In this document: in pieces, positions 8,940 to 18,182 of the stretch
How positions within the stretch are numbered: position 1 is the first letter of the stretch
How the letters are laid out: every line of letters starts with the position of its first letter
Assembly (NCBI RefSeq): GCF_029873475.1
Contig: NZ_CP123499.1
Coordinates: forward strand, 558,001-622,000
Length of the DNA: 64,000 bases
Direction: 5' to 3'
Source: Arsenophonus sp. aPb
GTDB lineage: Bacteria > Pseudomonadota > Gammaproteobacteria > Enterobacterales > Enterobacteriaceae
Program-made: the position numbers and the translations under genes
Notes under the pieces: model-generated
What the model saw: the letters and a program-made list of their open reading frames with translations, nothing else
The model's database searches: none
Told to the model about the DNA's origin: nothing

Positions 8940-11846
8940 TTACTGATGGGTAACAATCACCAGGCGTATAGCATCTAATCGCCAATTAGCTTGCTCAATA
9001 TTAAGCAATAGTTGTTGGCGTTCATGCTCAATAGCGCTTAATTCATCAGGGCGAATATTCGGATTGACAGATTTTAATGCCTCTAATCGCGAATACTCTA
9101 ATGATAATGTTTTATCCGCTTGCGCTTTTGCTTCGGCAATCAATATACTTGCTTCTTTTTCTATCATGGTGTTAGAAAGTTGGAGTATATTATGCACCTC
9201 TTTTTGTACGGCATTTACTAACTTACTACCCGTATGTCGATTGACTGTATTTAGCTGACGGTTAAAACTTTCAAATTCAACTTGCTTAGCAAGATCATTG
9301 CCTTTTAAATCCATTAGGATACGGATCGGTGTTGGGGGTAAAAAGCGAGTAACTTGTAGATTTTTGGGTGCTTGTGCTTCAACAACATAAATCAATTCAG
9401 TAAGCAGTGTTCCGACCGGTAAGGTTTTATTTTTCAATAGTGACACCGCACAACTGCCAATTTCGCCTGAAAGGATCAAATCCATTCCATTACGAATAAT
9501 GGGGTGTTCCCAGCTAATAAATTGGGTATCTTCTCTCGAAAGTGCTTGAGTACGATCGAAGGTAATAGTACAACCATCTTGAGGCAAGCCAGGAAAATCA
9601 GGTATCAACATATGTTCAGCAGGCGTAAGAACGATCAGATTATCGCTACGATCCTCTTGGTTAATACCAATGATATCAAACAAATTTAATGAAAAATTAA
9701 TTAAATCGATACTATTATCTTGTTTTGCAATTTGATCAGCTAATATTTGTCCAGCTTTGCCGCCATTAGAATTCATTTCTAATAAACGATCACGTCCTTG
9801 CTCTAATTGGGTTTTCAGTTGGTTATGTTTTGCTCGGCAAGACTTAATAAAATCCTCAAAGTTATCAAGCAGGGTAGGATTAGCCAAATACTCAATCAGT
9901 TGCGGATAATATTTATCATAAATAGCGCGTCCAGTTGGACAAGTATACTCAAAGGCATCAAGCCCCTCATGATACCAACGTAGCAAAATAGCTTGGGCAG
10001 TATTTTCAAGGTAAGTTACACTAATTTGGATATCTCGGTTTTGGCCGATACGATCCAGGCGACCAATTCTTTGCTCAAGTAAATCAGGATTAAAAGGTAA
10101 GTCAAACATAACTAACTGGTTGGCGAATTGGAAATTACGTCCTTCAGAACCAATTTCAGAGCACAGTAATACCTGAGCGCCTTGTTCCTGGGAGGCAAAA
10201 TAGGCTGCTGCCCGATCCCGTTCCAGTAATGTTAGATTTTCATGAAAAACGGCTGCTCTGATCGCTTCCTTTTCTCTTAGTACCTGCTCCAATTGTATGG
10301 CAGTCGTCGCTTGAGAGCAGATAACTAAAACTTTTTCTTGCCGATGAGTTGTTAAGAACTGCTTAAGCCATTCAACTCGGGGATCAAAATTCCACCAAGT
10401 TGCATTTTCACCTTCGAATGTCTGATAAATTTGCTCAGGGTAGAGCATCTCCTGAGCTCTGAAATCAATGGATTTCTTAGCATTCATTATGCCAGCAACT
10501 TTAATTGCTGTTTGGTACTGTGGGGGTAACGGTAATTTAATAGCATGTAATTCACGCCGAGGGAAGCCTTTAACACCATTACGGGTATTGCGAAATAGTA
10601 AACGACTCGTTCCATGACGATCCATCAACATGTTAATCAATTCCCAACGTGCTTTTTCACTTTCTTCATTATCACTGTTACTGGCTTTAAGCAGGGGCTC
10701 AATATCTTGCTCTTTAATTAATTCTGTCAGTAAATTTTGCTGCTTATTATTTAATTTTTCACCAGAAAGCAACAAACTAACGGCTTCGGCAACAGGACTA
10801 TAATTTTGTTGTTCTTCAATAAAGTGTTGATAGCTATGAAAGCGATTAGGATCCAGTAAACGCAGACGAGCAAAATGGCTCTCTTGCCCCAGTTGTTCTG
10901 GAGTTGCGGTTAATAACAGCACAGAAGGAATTTGTTGAGCGAGTGTGTCGATAGCTTGGTACTCACGGCTAGGCGACTCTTCACTCCATACCAGGTGATG
11001 GGCTTCATCAACAACCATCATATCCCAACTGGCTTCAAGTAGATGATCAAAACGTTTTTTATTGCGGCGAACGAAATCAAGCGAACAAATAACCAACTGC
11101 TCTGTTTCAAAAGGATTCTCACTATCGTGTAAGGATTCGGTATAACGGCTGTCATCAAACAGTGAAAAATGCAAATTAAAACGGCGCAGCATTTCGACTA
11201 ACCATTGGTGTTGCAAACTTTCAGGTACAATAATCAAGACCCGTTCAATACGCCCAGCAAGTAGTTGTTGATGGATGATCATTCCTGCTTCAATGGTTTT
11301 GCCTAACCCAACTTCATCTGCTAACAAAACGCGTGGATGATGACGTTTACCCACTTCATGAGCAATATAAAGTTGGTGGGGGATCAAATTGGCACGAATA
11401 CCTCTTAGTCCACCGGTTTGGTGACCAAATTGTTGGTATTGGAAACGCAAGGCGCGAAAGCGTAATGCAAAACGATCCATTCGATCAAGTTGACCGGCAA
11501 ACAAGCGATCTTGTGGTTTATTAAATGTTAATTTGCTATCAAGAAACACTTCGCGCAGACTGACATTTTTTTCATCGGAATCGATACGAGTTCCTGTATA
11601 GACAAGTACTCCCTCGTCTTGTTGTACATTGTCAATTTTCAGCTGCCAGCCTTCGTGGCTGGTGATCAGATCGCCTTCATTAAACATAACGCGTGTAATT
11701 GGTGCATCCTGTATGGAATAAAGGCGATTTTCTCCGCTTGCGGGGAAAAGTAATGTAACCATGCGGTTGTCAATAGCCACCACGGTACCTAATCCAAGTT
11801 CACTTTCTGTATCGCTTATCCAGCGTTGACCAAGAATAAATGGCAT
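8940..11846 (-). CDS. rapA: RNA polymerase-associated ATPase RapA
   Basis: RapA (HepA) is a Swi2/Snf2-type translocase that binds core RNA polymerase and helps recycle it from stalled or post-termination complexes. It is 968 residues, exactly the E. coli length. An N-terminal Tudor-like region precedes the helicase core, with Walker A DEVGLGKTIEAG at 177-188, DEAH at 280-283, LTATPEQLGQ near 315, and C-terminal helicase motifs including EQRIGRLDRIGQ. It starts MPFILGQRWISDTE with no reasonable alternative. polB, its usual upstream neighbour in E. coli, is absent. Confidence 0.96.
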   Translation of the reverse strand: MPFILGQRWISDTESELGLGTVVAIDNRMVTLLFPASGENRLYSIQDAPITRVMFNEGDLITSHEGWQLKIDNVQQDEGVLVYTGTRIDSDEKNVSLREVFLDSKLTFNKPQDRLFAGQLDRMDRFALRFRALRFQYQQFGHQTGGLRGIRANLIPHQLYIAHEVGKRHHPRVLLADEVGLGKTIEAGMIIHQQLLAGRIERVLIIVPESLQHQWLVEMLRRFNLHFSLFDDSRYTESLHDSENPFETEQLVICSLDFVRRNKKRFDHLLEASWDMMVVDEAHHLVWSEESPSREYQAIDTLAQQIPSVLLLTATPEQLGQESHFARLRLLDPNRFHSYQHFIEEQQNYSPVAEAVSLLLSGEKLNNKQQNLLTELIKEQDIEPLLKASNSDNEESEKARWELINMLMDRHGTSRLLFRNTRNGVKGFPRRELHAIKLPLPPQYQTAIKVAGIMNAKKSIDFRAQEMLYPEQIYQTFEGENATWWNFDPRVEWLKQFLTTHRQEKVLVICSQATTAIQLEQVLREKEAIRAAVFHENLTLLERDRAAAYFASQEQGAQVLLCSEIGSEGRNFQFANQLVMFDLPFNPDLLEQRIGRLDRIGQNRDIQISVTYLENTAQAILLRWYHEGLDAFEYTCPTGRAIYDKYYPQLIEYLANPTLLDNFEDFIKSCRAKHNQLKTQLEQGRDRLLEMNSNGGKAGQILADQIAKQDNSIDLINFSLNLFDIIGINQEDRSDNLIVLTPAEHMLIPDFPGLPQDGCTITFDRTQALSREDTQFISWEHPIIRNGMDLILSGEIGSCAVSLLKNKTLPVGTLLTELIYVVEAQAPKNLQVTRFLPPTPIRILMDLKGNDLAKQVEFESFNRQLNTVNRHTGSKLVNAVQKEVHNILQLSNTMIEKEASILIAEAKAQADKTLSLEYSRLEALKSVNPNIRPDELSAIEHERQQLLLNIEQANWRLDAIRLVIVTHQ

Positions 11847-12288
11847 AAATTTTAACTCAGTTTATCCGTATGTTTGAGAAAATTATGGGTTGTTCGTTTT
11901 GCAGAAAGTAAATTATATTAATCATAAAATAATATCTTACTCTCTTTTTGAAAGGACTGTATATTAATAAATGCGGTGCCAATAGTCACCTATAAAAATG
12001 CTTTTTGATAAGATATTATCATTTATTTGTGCTGTATCAGAGAATGTTAACGTATTAAGCAGATGAAAAAAAGAACAAATCACCATTTTTTATTATTCTG
12101 CATCCTACTGTTTTTGCCCATTAATTTATAATTAACTGGTATATAAAGCAAATTATATAGATGTTATGGCTAATTAAATATTGATAAAATAAAGTATAAA
12201 AAATAAAAATGCTATATAATGTGAAAGTCTATGTTGTGGTAAAATATTTTTATAGTATTTATTAAAATTATTGACATAAACCTTAAAA
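11847..12288. other. AT-rich non-coding stretch upstream of rapA
   Basis: I see no convincing gene here. Part of it must hold the rapA promoter (leftward). A 22-codon open frame at 12063-12131 begins MKKRTNHH followed by a hydrophobic run, but has no ribosome site. In E. coli polB would occupy this position; I could not recognise any remnant of it by eye. Confidence 0.6.
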
Positions 12289-12348
12289 CCCAACTTAATC
12301 TAATAAATATTAGTATAAATAATACATCAATATTAGATTAAGATTGGG
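12289..12348 (-). terminator. Large hairpin downstream of the unknown 115-aa gene
   Basis: The left arm 12289-12305 (CCCAACTTAATCTAATA) and right arm 12331-12348 (TATTAGATTAAGATTGGG) are complementary over 17 pairs with one bulged base. The loop is 25 bases and is itself partly self-complementary. On the minus strand, the direction of the gene ending at 12390, the structure ends in GGG followed by TTTT. It could therefore terminate that transcript, although the T-run is short and the loop long for a classical terminator. A protein-binding dyad is an alternative. Confidence 0.4.
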
Positions 12349-12389
12349 TAGTTAATTAGCTTTTTTCCATAATCCGTGGAAAAATATAA

Positions 12390-12737
12390 TTAATCGTCAT
12401 TCTTTAAAAGCAAATTAAAGCGGAAGCCATCGACTCTTTCAAATTCTAGTTCAAGAGGCAGAGTATCTGAATTGACTTCAATTTGATTTTCAGTAGCATT
12501 ATACTCAAAGTATGTAGCAGTGTTAAATTTAACTAAATTATATCTATCATAAATGACAAGATGAGCAACATGTTGCATACCATCATCAAGAATTTTACCT
12601 ACTGTTACAAAATCTTTGTCTGAATCGATATACGCTGCTTCATCAATCCCGTGCACACGGATAAACGCACGGTAAGGAAAACCATCACCAGTTTTGTTTA
12701 AAAAACGAATGGCTAATTGTTCTTGATTATTTGACAT
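12390..12737 (-). CDS. Unknown 115-residue protein
   Basis: I do not recognise this protein. It is 115 residues, acidic, with no signal peptide, membrane segment or cysteine. Alternating hydrophobic stretches such as RAFIRVHGI, AHLVIYDRY and LELEFERVDGFRFNLLL suggest a mostly beta fold. I start at ATG 12737 because GAGG lies 6 bases upstream; an in-frame ATG at 12749 lacks such a site. Codon use is AT-rich like the surroundings and the frame is clean, so it is probably a real gene. It stands alone in the 2 kb between rapA and thiQ, where E. coli has polB-araDABC-yabI, so it is accessory. An immunity protein or host-interaction factor would be guesswork. Confidence 0.7.
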   Translation of the reverse strand: MSNNQEQLAIRFLNKTGDGFPYRAFIRVHGIDEAAYIDSDKDFVTVGKILDDGMQHVAHLVIYDRYNLVKFNTATYFEYNATENQIEVNSDTLPLELEFERVDGFRFNLLLKNDD

Positions 12738-12749
12738 ATATAACCTCAT

Positions 12750-13837
12750 TTATTGTTTGGTATATTAAAATTTGACTAATAAAATGCGCATTTATATTTC
12801 ATATAAAACATGAACTACATTGCTTTAAGTGATATATAAAATCAAATTCAAAATTTAGCATTTTCATTATTAAATTTTGTTATTGTTTTTTTATTTTTAT
12901 AGAAAAAATGGATTCTTATATAAAGTTTAAAATTAAATTTTATTCATGTGAAAATAAAGATAGAGATATAAAAGCAGGATGAAAATAATCATAAAATTAA
13001 TGAAGTTATTATAATATTTTAAATTTTTAATTATTATTTTTTTAAAAACATAAAAAATGTATAGATGTAATGAATAATCAATTTAACGAAGTATTCATCA
13101 TCACTTATTAATAATATTTGAGTTGTTTAGTAAGCCAAAATCAGCTTGATTATTTTTGATTAATTACTTTCAAATATTAATTATTTGTATCTTTGTCGTC
13201 ACTAAAAATGATTATTTAACCTATTGATTATTGTAATTAGAGAGTAACAATTTTATCTTTTAGCAAGGATGTGATATGTAATAAAATATCCAGTGGAATT
13301 TGGTCTTATATTTAATAAATTTCTACACTATTTTAAATACTCCATTTAACATAATGTTTATTTTTATCAACGCTATATAACATTTAGTTTAATTTTTTAT
13401 TAAGTAGATAGCGCTTTAATCGCTTATTTCAATTTTATTTTTCCTGCAGGCGAGATGAGATAATGAATATTAAGATAAGAAAAAATGATGAGATAAATTA
13501 CTATCAGTTTTATTTACAGAATTGTTGATTATTCTATATCATTAAAAAATAAATAATTATAAAAAATTGTTGAAATTTATGATGTATTTATGTTTTTTTA
13601 AATTTATAACAAAAAATTTTTTGTTACTTAATATTTTTATATTTAAAGCCCTTTTTTATTTAAATAAAAAAAACAAGCGGATACATACCTAACAAAATTG
13701 TGACAACATATATCTTTGTGTCATAGAAAATTTTATTACCTGTTATTAATATAACGGACAGCATTATAAAAGTAAAAAATATCATTCAATTATCTGACAA
13801 AGAGTGAATTAATAATTAATTAATTTTAGAAGTAATA
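12750..13837. other. 1.1 kb AT-rich gap without a recognised gene
   Basis: No open frame of useful length, RNA gene or known mobile element is visible on either strand. The sequence is extremely AT-rich with long A and T runs. It holds at most the leftward promoter of the 115-aa gene and the 3' flank of thiQ. A short dyad (TGACA, 12-base spacer, TGTCA) lies near 13710-13732. The stretch looks like decayed DNA between rapA and the thi operon. Confidence 0.6.
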
Positions 13838-14539
13838 TTAGGAATGAGATATACCTAACAGTATACTTGCTGGAGTTAACCCATTAATTAAACAGTCAGG
13901 TTGACCATCATAGGCGATTTTCCCTTCTGCAATGACGATAGCGCGAGTTGCTATTTGACTAGTATCTTCCAAATTATGGGAAACCATTAACAAGGTCAAT
14001 TGGCGTTCATCACACACCTGTTTAAGTAATGTTAACATTTCATTACGTAATGCCGGGTCAAGAGCAGAAAAAGGTTCATCTAACAATAAAATCGGTTTTT
14101 GGCGGATCAAACAACGCGCTAATGCAGTACGTTGGCGTTGCCCGCCTGATATTTGAGCGGGTAAACGAGTCATACAATTATTAAGCGAAACTTGTTCTAT
14201 GATCTGCTTTACTGCGCGATGCTGAGCTTGATCCAAATGTAAATTTGCTGAAATACCTAACGCAATATTTTGCCAAACAGTTAAATGAGAAAACAGATTA
14301 TTTTCCTGGAAAAGGATGGAAACTGGCCGCTTGGCGGGTGGGGTAGCCGTATGATTTTGTTTATTTAGCCAAATTTCACCCTGCTTTGGATATTGAAATC
14401 CGGCAATCAAATCTAGTAGCGTACTTTTTCCTGCGCCACTAGGGCCCAATATTGCCACCCGTTCAGCTTTATTTACTTTAAAATCAAACTGCATAGTTAG
14501 ATTTTCATAACAATAAACAAGATGATCTAATTTAATCAT
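13838..14539 (-). CDS. thiQ: Thiamine/TPP ABC transporter, ATP-binding protein ThiQ
   Basis: ThiQ powers uptake of thiamine and its phosphates through ThiP with the binding protein ThiB. The 233 residues (E. coli 232) are a single ABC domain: Walker A GPSGAGKST at 32-40, signature SGGQRQR at 131-137, Walker B LLLDEP at 151-156 and a switch histidine in MVSHNLED. The start overlaps the end of thiP by 8 bases. It is the last gene of thiB-thiP-thiQ, which is controlled by the TPP riboswitch upstream of thiB. Confidence 0.95.
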   Translation of the reverse strand: MIKLDHLVYCYENLTMQFDFKVNKAERVAILGPSGAGKSTLLDLIAGFQYPKQGEIWLNKQNHTATPPAKRPVSILFQENNLFSHLTVWQNIALGISANLHLDQAQHRAVKQIIEQVSLNNCMTRLPAQISGGQRQRTALARCLIRQKPILLLDEPFSALDPALRNEMLTLLKQVCDERQLTLLMVSHNLEDTSQIATRAIVIAEGKIAYDGQPDCLINGLTPASILLGISHS

Positions 14540-16136
14540 GCTCTTTTCCTGATAAATATTCTAATAAACTGAATAAGCTGAAACAAAGTAATAGCATTAA
14601 CAATGCAGTAACAGCCGCATCATTATTACGGTAAGAGCCTAGTTGTTGATAGAGATAATAAGGTAGGGTACGAAAGTTTTCATTACCAAACAGTGCAATA
14701 ATACCGAAATCACCTATTGAGAGTATACAGGCAAAAGCGAAGGCTTGTCCTATTGTACGTTTTAAGGCTTTTAATTCAATTAAAACTAGTCGATTTATGC
14801 CTTTGATCTGTAATGAAAGGCATAATAAATTATAGCGCTCAGCTAAGTCATACATCGGATTCTCTAATATTTTTAAGGCATAGGGAATAGCCATTAATGC
14901 ATTCGTTAAGATGATTAAACTATAAGGTGAATAAGTTAAACCAAGGGTATTATTTAGTAATAAAAAGAAGCCGGTTGCTAAAACGATGCCTGGCATAGCA
15001 AGTATTAATAATCCACTTAATTCGAGGGTTCGATAGGATAGTATTGAGCGGCGCCGACGTAATTCCCGACTACTCCAAAGCAGCATCAAAGTAAAAATAA
15101 TACAAAGTAGGCCAGCACTAATCGCGATAAAAACCGAATTAATAAATGCTTGCCATAAGCCTGGTTGTTGTAACATGTGTAATAGTGTTAAATTTAAACC
15201 ATCATTGATAATTGCCAATAAAGGTGGAAGTAGGAAAAATATTGCAATACTAATCAGTAGCGTGTCCCACCATTTTTGCCATCGATTATCAGCTGGGTTT
15301 TTCCACTGAAATTGTCGACTAACGCCGACGGAAAAGATAACATTTAATTTTTGGCTTAATAATACTAAACCTAAACAGCAAAAAAGTTGGATCAGAGCCA
15401 GCAAAGCAGCTTTATGTAGATCAAAATCATAACTTAATGATTGATAGAGAGCCAATTCAATAGTGGTTGCAGCAGGCCCCCCGCCAAGCGTCAGTACAGT
15501 AGCAAAACTAGCGAAGCACAGCATAAAAATTAGGGTGGATGTTGGTAAAATTTGTCGTCTAAAATAAGGCCATTCAACAATACGAAAATACTGCCACTGG
15601 TTCATGCCTAGTTGCGCGGCAAGCTGGCGTTGCTCAACAGCAATACTTTTTAGTGCGAGCAATAACATTCGGCTAGCTAATGGTAAATTAAAAAAGATAT
15701 GTGCTAATAAAATACCTTTTAGGCCATAAGGCGTAAATTGGTAATTAATACCTAACCATTGACAAAATTGAGCGATCCATCCCACTCGACCATAGACAGT
15801 TAATAAACCAAAAATAGCCACCAGAACAGGCAATACCAGTGTCATCGAGCATAAGCGTAAAAATAGTGTACGACCTGGAAAATGGCGCCGAAAAAGGGCT
15901 TTGGCTAAAAATATCGCTGGGATAACCGATAATAAGGTTGATAGTAATGCTTGCCAAAAAGTAAAACCAATAACATGCCATAAATAGCTATCATCAATAA
16001 ATTCTCGCCAACTTATTTGAGGGGCATGAAACCATAAAGTGCTGAACGTGACTACAGCAATAGTGATTAATAGGCCGGACACGACTATGCCAGGCCAAAG
16101 TGAACTGCCTATTGGTGGCTGACGGCATTTTGCCAT
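14532..16136 (-). CDS. thiP: Thiamine/TPP ABC transporter permease ThiP
   Basis: ThiP is the inner-membrane channel of the thiamine/TPP importer. From ATG 16136 it has 534 residues (E. coli 536), two homologous halves of about six transmembrane segments, and EAA-type loops that contact ThiQ (AAQLGMNQWQYFRIVEWP near 180; the second copy is weaker, around IKGINRLVLIELKALKR). The frame is open upstream to a TTG at 16148, but MAKCRQPP aligns with the E. coli start. The gene begins inside the last codons of thiB, so the two are translationally coupled. Confidence 0.94.
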   Translation of the reverse strand: MAKCRQPPIGSSLWPGIVVSGLLITIAVVTFSTLWFHAPQISWREFIDDSYLWHVIGFTFWQALLSTLLSVIPAIFLAKALFRRHFPGRTLFLRLCSMTLVLPVLVAIFGLLTVYGRVGWIAQFCQWLGINYQFTPYGLKGILLAHIFFNLPLASRMLLLALKSIAVEQRQLAAQLGMNQWQYFRIVEWPYFRRQILPTSTLIFMLCFASFATVLTLGGGPAATTIELALYQSLSYDFDLHKAALLALIQLFCCLGLVLLSQKLNVIFSVGVSRQFQWKNPADNRWQKWWDTLLISIAIFFLLPPLLAIINDGLNLTLLHMLQQPGLWQAFINSVFIAISAGLLCIIFTLMLLWSSRELRRRRSILSYRTLELSGLLILAMPGIVLATGFFLLLNNTLGLTYSPYSLIILTNALMAIPYALKILENPMYDLAERYNLLCLSLQIKGINRLVLIELKALKRTIGQAFAFACILSIGDFGIIALFGNENFRTLPYYLYQQLGSYRNNDAAVTALLMLLLCFSLFSLLEYLSGKEHD

Positions 16137-17110
16137 AAATAGATCCAATCATTGCGATGTTGAGTAATATCTTCTGCATTAAATTGTAATGATTTTTTCG
16201 GCACAGGTATTTGTTGATAAACGTTAGGTAAGGGAATATCAATAACCGGATACATCCAATTGGTTGTCGGTAACGTTTTTTGAAAGGTTGGCGATAGCAT
16301 AAATTGCATGAATTGTTGTGCTAGTTTAGGTTGTTTGCTCGTTGCTAATTGGGCAGCCACTTCAATTTGCAGATAGTGCCCCTCACTAAATATTGCTGCG
16401 GCATAATTATTTTTTTTATCATTTAACAGATGAAAACCGGGTGAAGAGCTATAACTAAGGACAAAGTCACTTTCACCTTTTAAGAACAGTCCATATGATT
16501 CGCTCCAACCTTTGGTGACTGTTACGGTTTTTGCGGCTATTTTTTGCCAAGCTTGGACACTATTTTCTGCATAAATTTTTTGTATCCAAAGTAACAACCC
16601 TAAGCCTGGTGTACTGGTACGTGGATCTTGATAAATAATTTTCCATGGTTGGGGACTATTAATCAGTTCATCGAGACTTTTTGGTACTTCAGAGACCCGC
16701 GTTTTATCATAAATAAAAGCAAAATAACCATAATCGTAAGGGATAAAAATATTGTTATCCCATTTTATGGGTAATTTTAATTGACTAGTGTCTATTCGAC
16801 TCTCAGTAAATAAGCCAGTTTTTTTTGCCAGATCAATTAAGTTATTATCAAGTCCGAGGACAATATCGGCAGGACTATTTTTTCCTTCCATTCTAAGTCG
16901 ATTTAATAACGCTACTCCATCATTTAGACCAATTAGTTTGAGCTTACAGTTACATATTTGTTCAAAGGCAGGCTTGATTGTAGGCCCTGGCCCCCAATCT
17001 GCAATAAAAGAATCATAAGTGTAAACGGTTAATATCGGTTTTGCTTGGAGCGCGAAAGCCGAACAACAAATTAAGCTAGCACTAACTATTTTTAGTAGTA
17101 CATTCTTCAA
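16109..17110 (-). CDS. thiB: Thiamine/TPP periplasmic binding protein ThiB
   Basis: ThiB (TbpA) binds thiamine, TMP and TPP in the periplasm and delivers them to ThiPQ. The 333 residues (E. coli 327) start with a Sec signal peptide (MKNVLLKIVSASLICCSAFALQA) followed by KPILTVYTYDSFIADWGPGP, the first strand of the type II binding fold. Later landmarks are NDGVALLNRLRMEG, ADIVLGLDNNL and PYDYGYFAFIYD. It is the first gene of the operon and lies about 95 bases downstream of the TPP aptamer. Confidence 0.95.
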   Translation of the reverse strand: MKNVLLKIVSASLICCSAFALQAKPILTVYTYDSFIADWGPGPTIKPAFEQICNCKLKLIGLNDGVALLNRLRMEGKNSPADIVLGLDNNLIDLAKKTGLFTESRIDTSQLKLPIKWDNNIFIPYDYGYFAFIYDKTRVSEVPKSLDELINSPQPWKIIYQDPRTSTPGLGLLLWIQKIYAENSVQAWQKIAAKTVTVTKGWSESYGLFLKGESDFVLSYSSSPGFHLLNDKKNNYAAAIFSEGHYLQIEVAAQLATSKQPKLAQQFMQFMLSPTFQKTLPTTNWMYPVIDIPLPNVYQQIPVPKKSLQFNAEDITQHRNDWIYLWQNAVSHQ

Positions 17111-17204
17111 TACTCAGTTCTCCTATATAATTAAATAACAGTGATGCTATAGGATCTGAGGAATAGACAGTAATGAAGCTATTTATTGATGAATAAATCA
17201 TTAG

Positions 17205-17306
17205 AGTGGCTCAAATCCCTACGCCGATGTTAATCGGATCAGGTTCGACGAGTTTTTCTCAGCCAGCTATTAACAATATTGAACATAGCTAGCACCCCGT
17301 TGAGAT
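17205..17306 (-). promoter_or_regulatory. TPP riboswitch (THI element) controlling thiBPQ
   Basis: Read on the minus strand, the segment has the THI-box landmarks in order: ACGGGGTGC near its 5' end, CTGAGA, ACCTGATCC, and GGCGTAGGGA before the closing helix. The pyrimidine- and pyrophosphate-binding arms are both present, with a variable P3 arm between. It lies between a good promoter and thiB, so excess TPP should switch off the importer. The mode (transcription stop or masking of the ribosome site) cannot be decided by eye; no obvious T-tailed hairpin follows in the 95 bases before thiB. Confidence 0.93.
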
Positions 17307-17312
17307 GACCTT

Positions 17313-17340
17313 ATTGTAAGATGTTATCTTATAATTGCAA
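17313..17340 (-). promoter_or_regulatory. Probable sigma-70 promoter of the thi operon
   Basis: On the minus strand TTGCAA (17335-17340) and TACAAT (17313-17318) are separated by 16 bases. Transcription would begin near 17306, right at the 5' edge of the TPP aptamer. Confidence 0.65.
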
Positions 17341-17349
17341 ATACTATAT

Positions 17350-17379
17350 TTGATAAAGGGTTACCATATAGAGTAGTAT
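17350..17379 (+). promoter_or_regulatory. Possible rppH promoter
   Basis: TTGATA (17350-17355) and TAGTAT (17374-17379) are 18 bases apart, 43 bases before the rppH start. It sits next to the divergent thi promoter. In this AT-rich DNA a chance match is possible. Confidence 0.35.
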
Positions 17380-17421
17380 GAAACAATAAGCTATCTTTTA
17401 AATTTTTAACGAGGTAGTCAG

Positions 17422-17952
17422 ATGGTTGACAATGATGGCTACCGCCCGAATGTAGGAATTGTAATTTGTAATCGACAAGGCCAGGTATTATGGGCTCGTC
17501 GCTATGGGCAACATTCATGGCAGTTCCCTCAAGGGGGCATTAATCCTGAAGAATCGCCAGAACAGGCAATGTATCGGGAATTATTCGAAGAGGTTGGGTT
17601 GGATCGTAAAGATGTTAAAATATTGGCATCTACCCGGAACTGGTTACGTTACAAATTACCTAAACGTTTGGTGCGTTGGGACACAAAGCCAGTTTGTATT
17701 GGGCAAAAGCAACGTTGGTTTTTGTTACAATTGGTTTGTAATGAACATAATATTAATGTGCAAACAAGTAAAACGCCTGAATTTGATAGTTGGCGTTGGG
17801 TAAGTTATTGGTATCCTGTTCGTCAGGTTGTTTCTTTTAAACGCGATGTTTATCGACGTGTTATGAAAGAATTTGCTCCGATCGTTATGTCACTGCAAAG
17901 TAGTGCAGTGACATCATATAAGAGTTATACCTATAGGCGTAAACGTGGCTAA
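17422..17952 (+). CDS. rppH: RNA 5'-pyrophosphohydrolase RppH
   Basis: RppH removes pyrophosphate from 5' triphosphate (and diphosphate) RNA ends, which starts RNase E-dependent mRNA decay. The 176 residues equal the E. coli length. The Nudix box GGINPEESPEQAMYRELFEEVG runs over 38-59 with the usual Glu cluster. ApaH, which removes Np4 caps from RNA, is encoded at the other end of this block. In E. coli rppH is followed by ptsP and then lgt; here ptsP is missing and lgt comes after 230 bases. Confidence 0.95.
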   Translation: MVDNDGYRPNVGIVICNRQGQVLWARRYGQHSWQFPQGGINPEESPEQAMYRELFEEVGLDRKDVKILASTRNWLRYKLPKRLVRWDTKPVCIGQKQRWFLLQLVCNEHNINVQTSKTPEFDSWRWVSYWYPVRQVVSFKRDVYRRVMKEFAPIVMSLQSSAVTSYKSYTYRRKRG

Positions 17953-18043
17953 ATAAATTTAATAAAAGTAGATTAATATTTTAATAGCCGCTTTTTGTCG
18001 TTTATAAAGCAAAATGAGAGTAGTGAAAGCTACGCTGGTTTAT

Positions 18044-18069
18044 TTTTTGGCAAAATTTGCTCGCCAAAA
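18044..18069. repeat. Inverted repeat between rppH and lgt
   Basis: TTTTTGGC (18044-18051) and GCCAAAA (18063-18069) can form a 7-pair stem with an 11-base loop. There is no T-tail on either strand, so it is not a typical terminator. It lies in the short spacer left where ptsP is found in E. coli. Confidence 0.35.
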
Positions 18070-18182
18070 TACGCAGTGAATAAATTGGTTAATGAATTTA
18101 ATCAATAGAAAACCATTAGATTTTTTAAACAGCATGCATCATGCAATTCTATCAAACTCTATAAAACTAAAGAGTGGAGACG

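Noticed and set aside
12063..12131. A 22-codon frame starting MKKRTNHH with a hydrophobic run, resembling a signal peptide or tiny membrane protein.
   Set aside because: No ribosome site, and AT-rich DNA makes such frames by chance.
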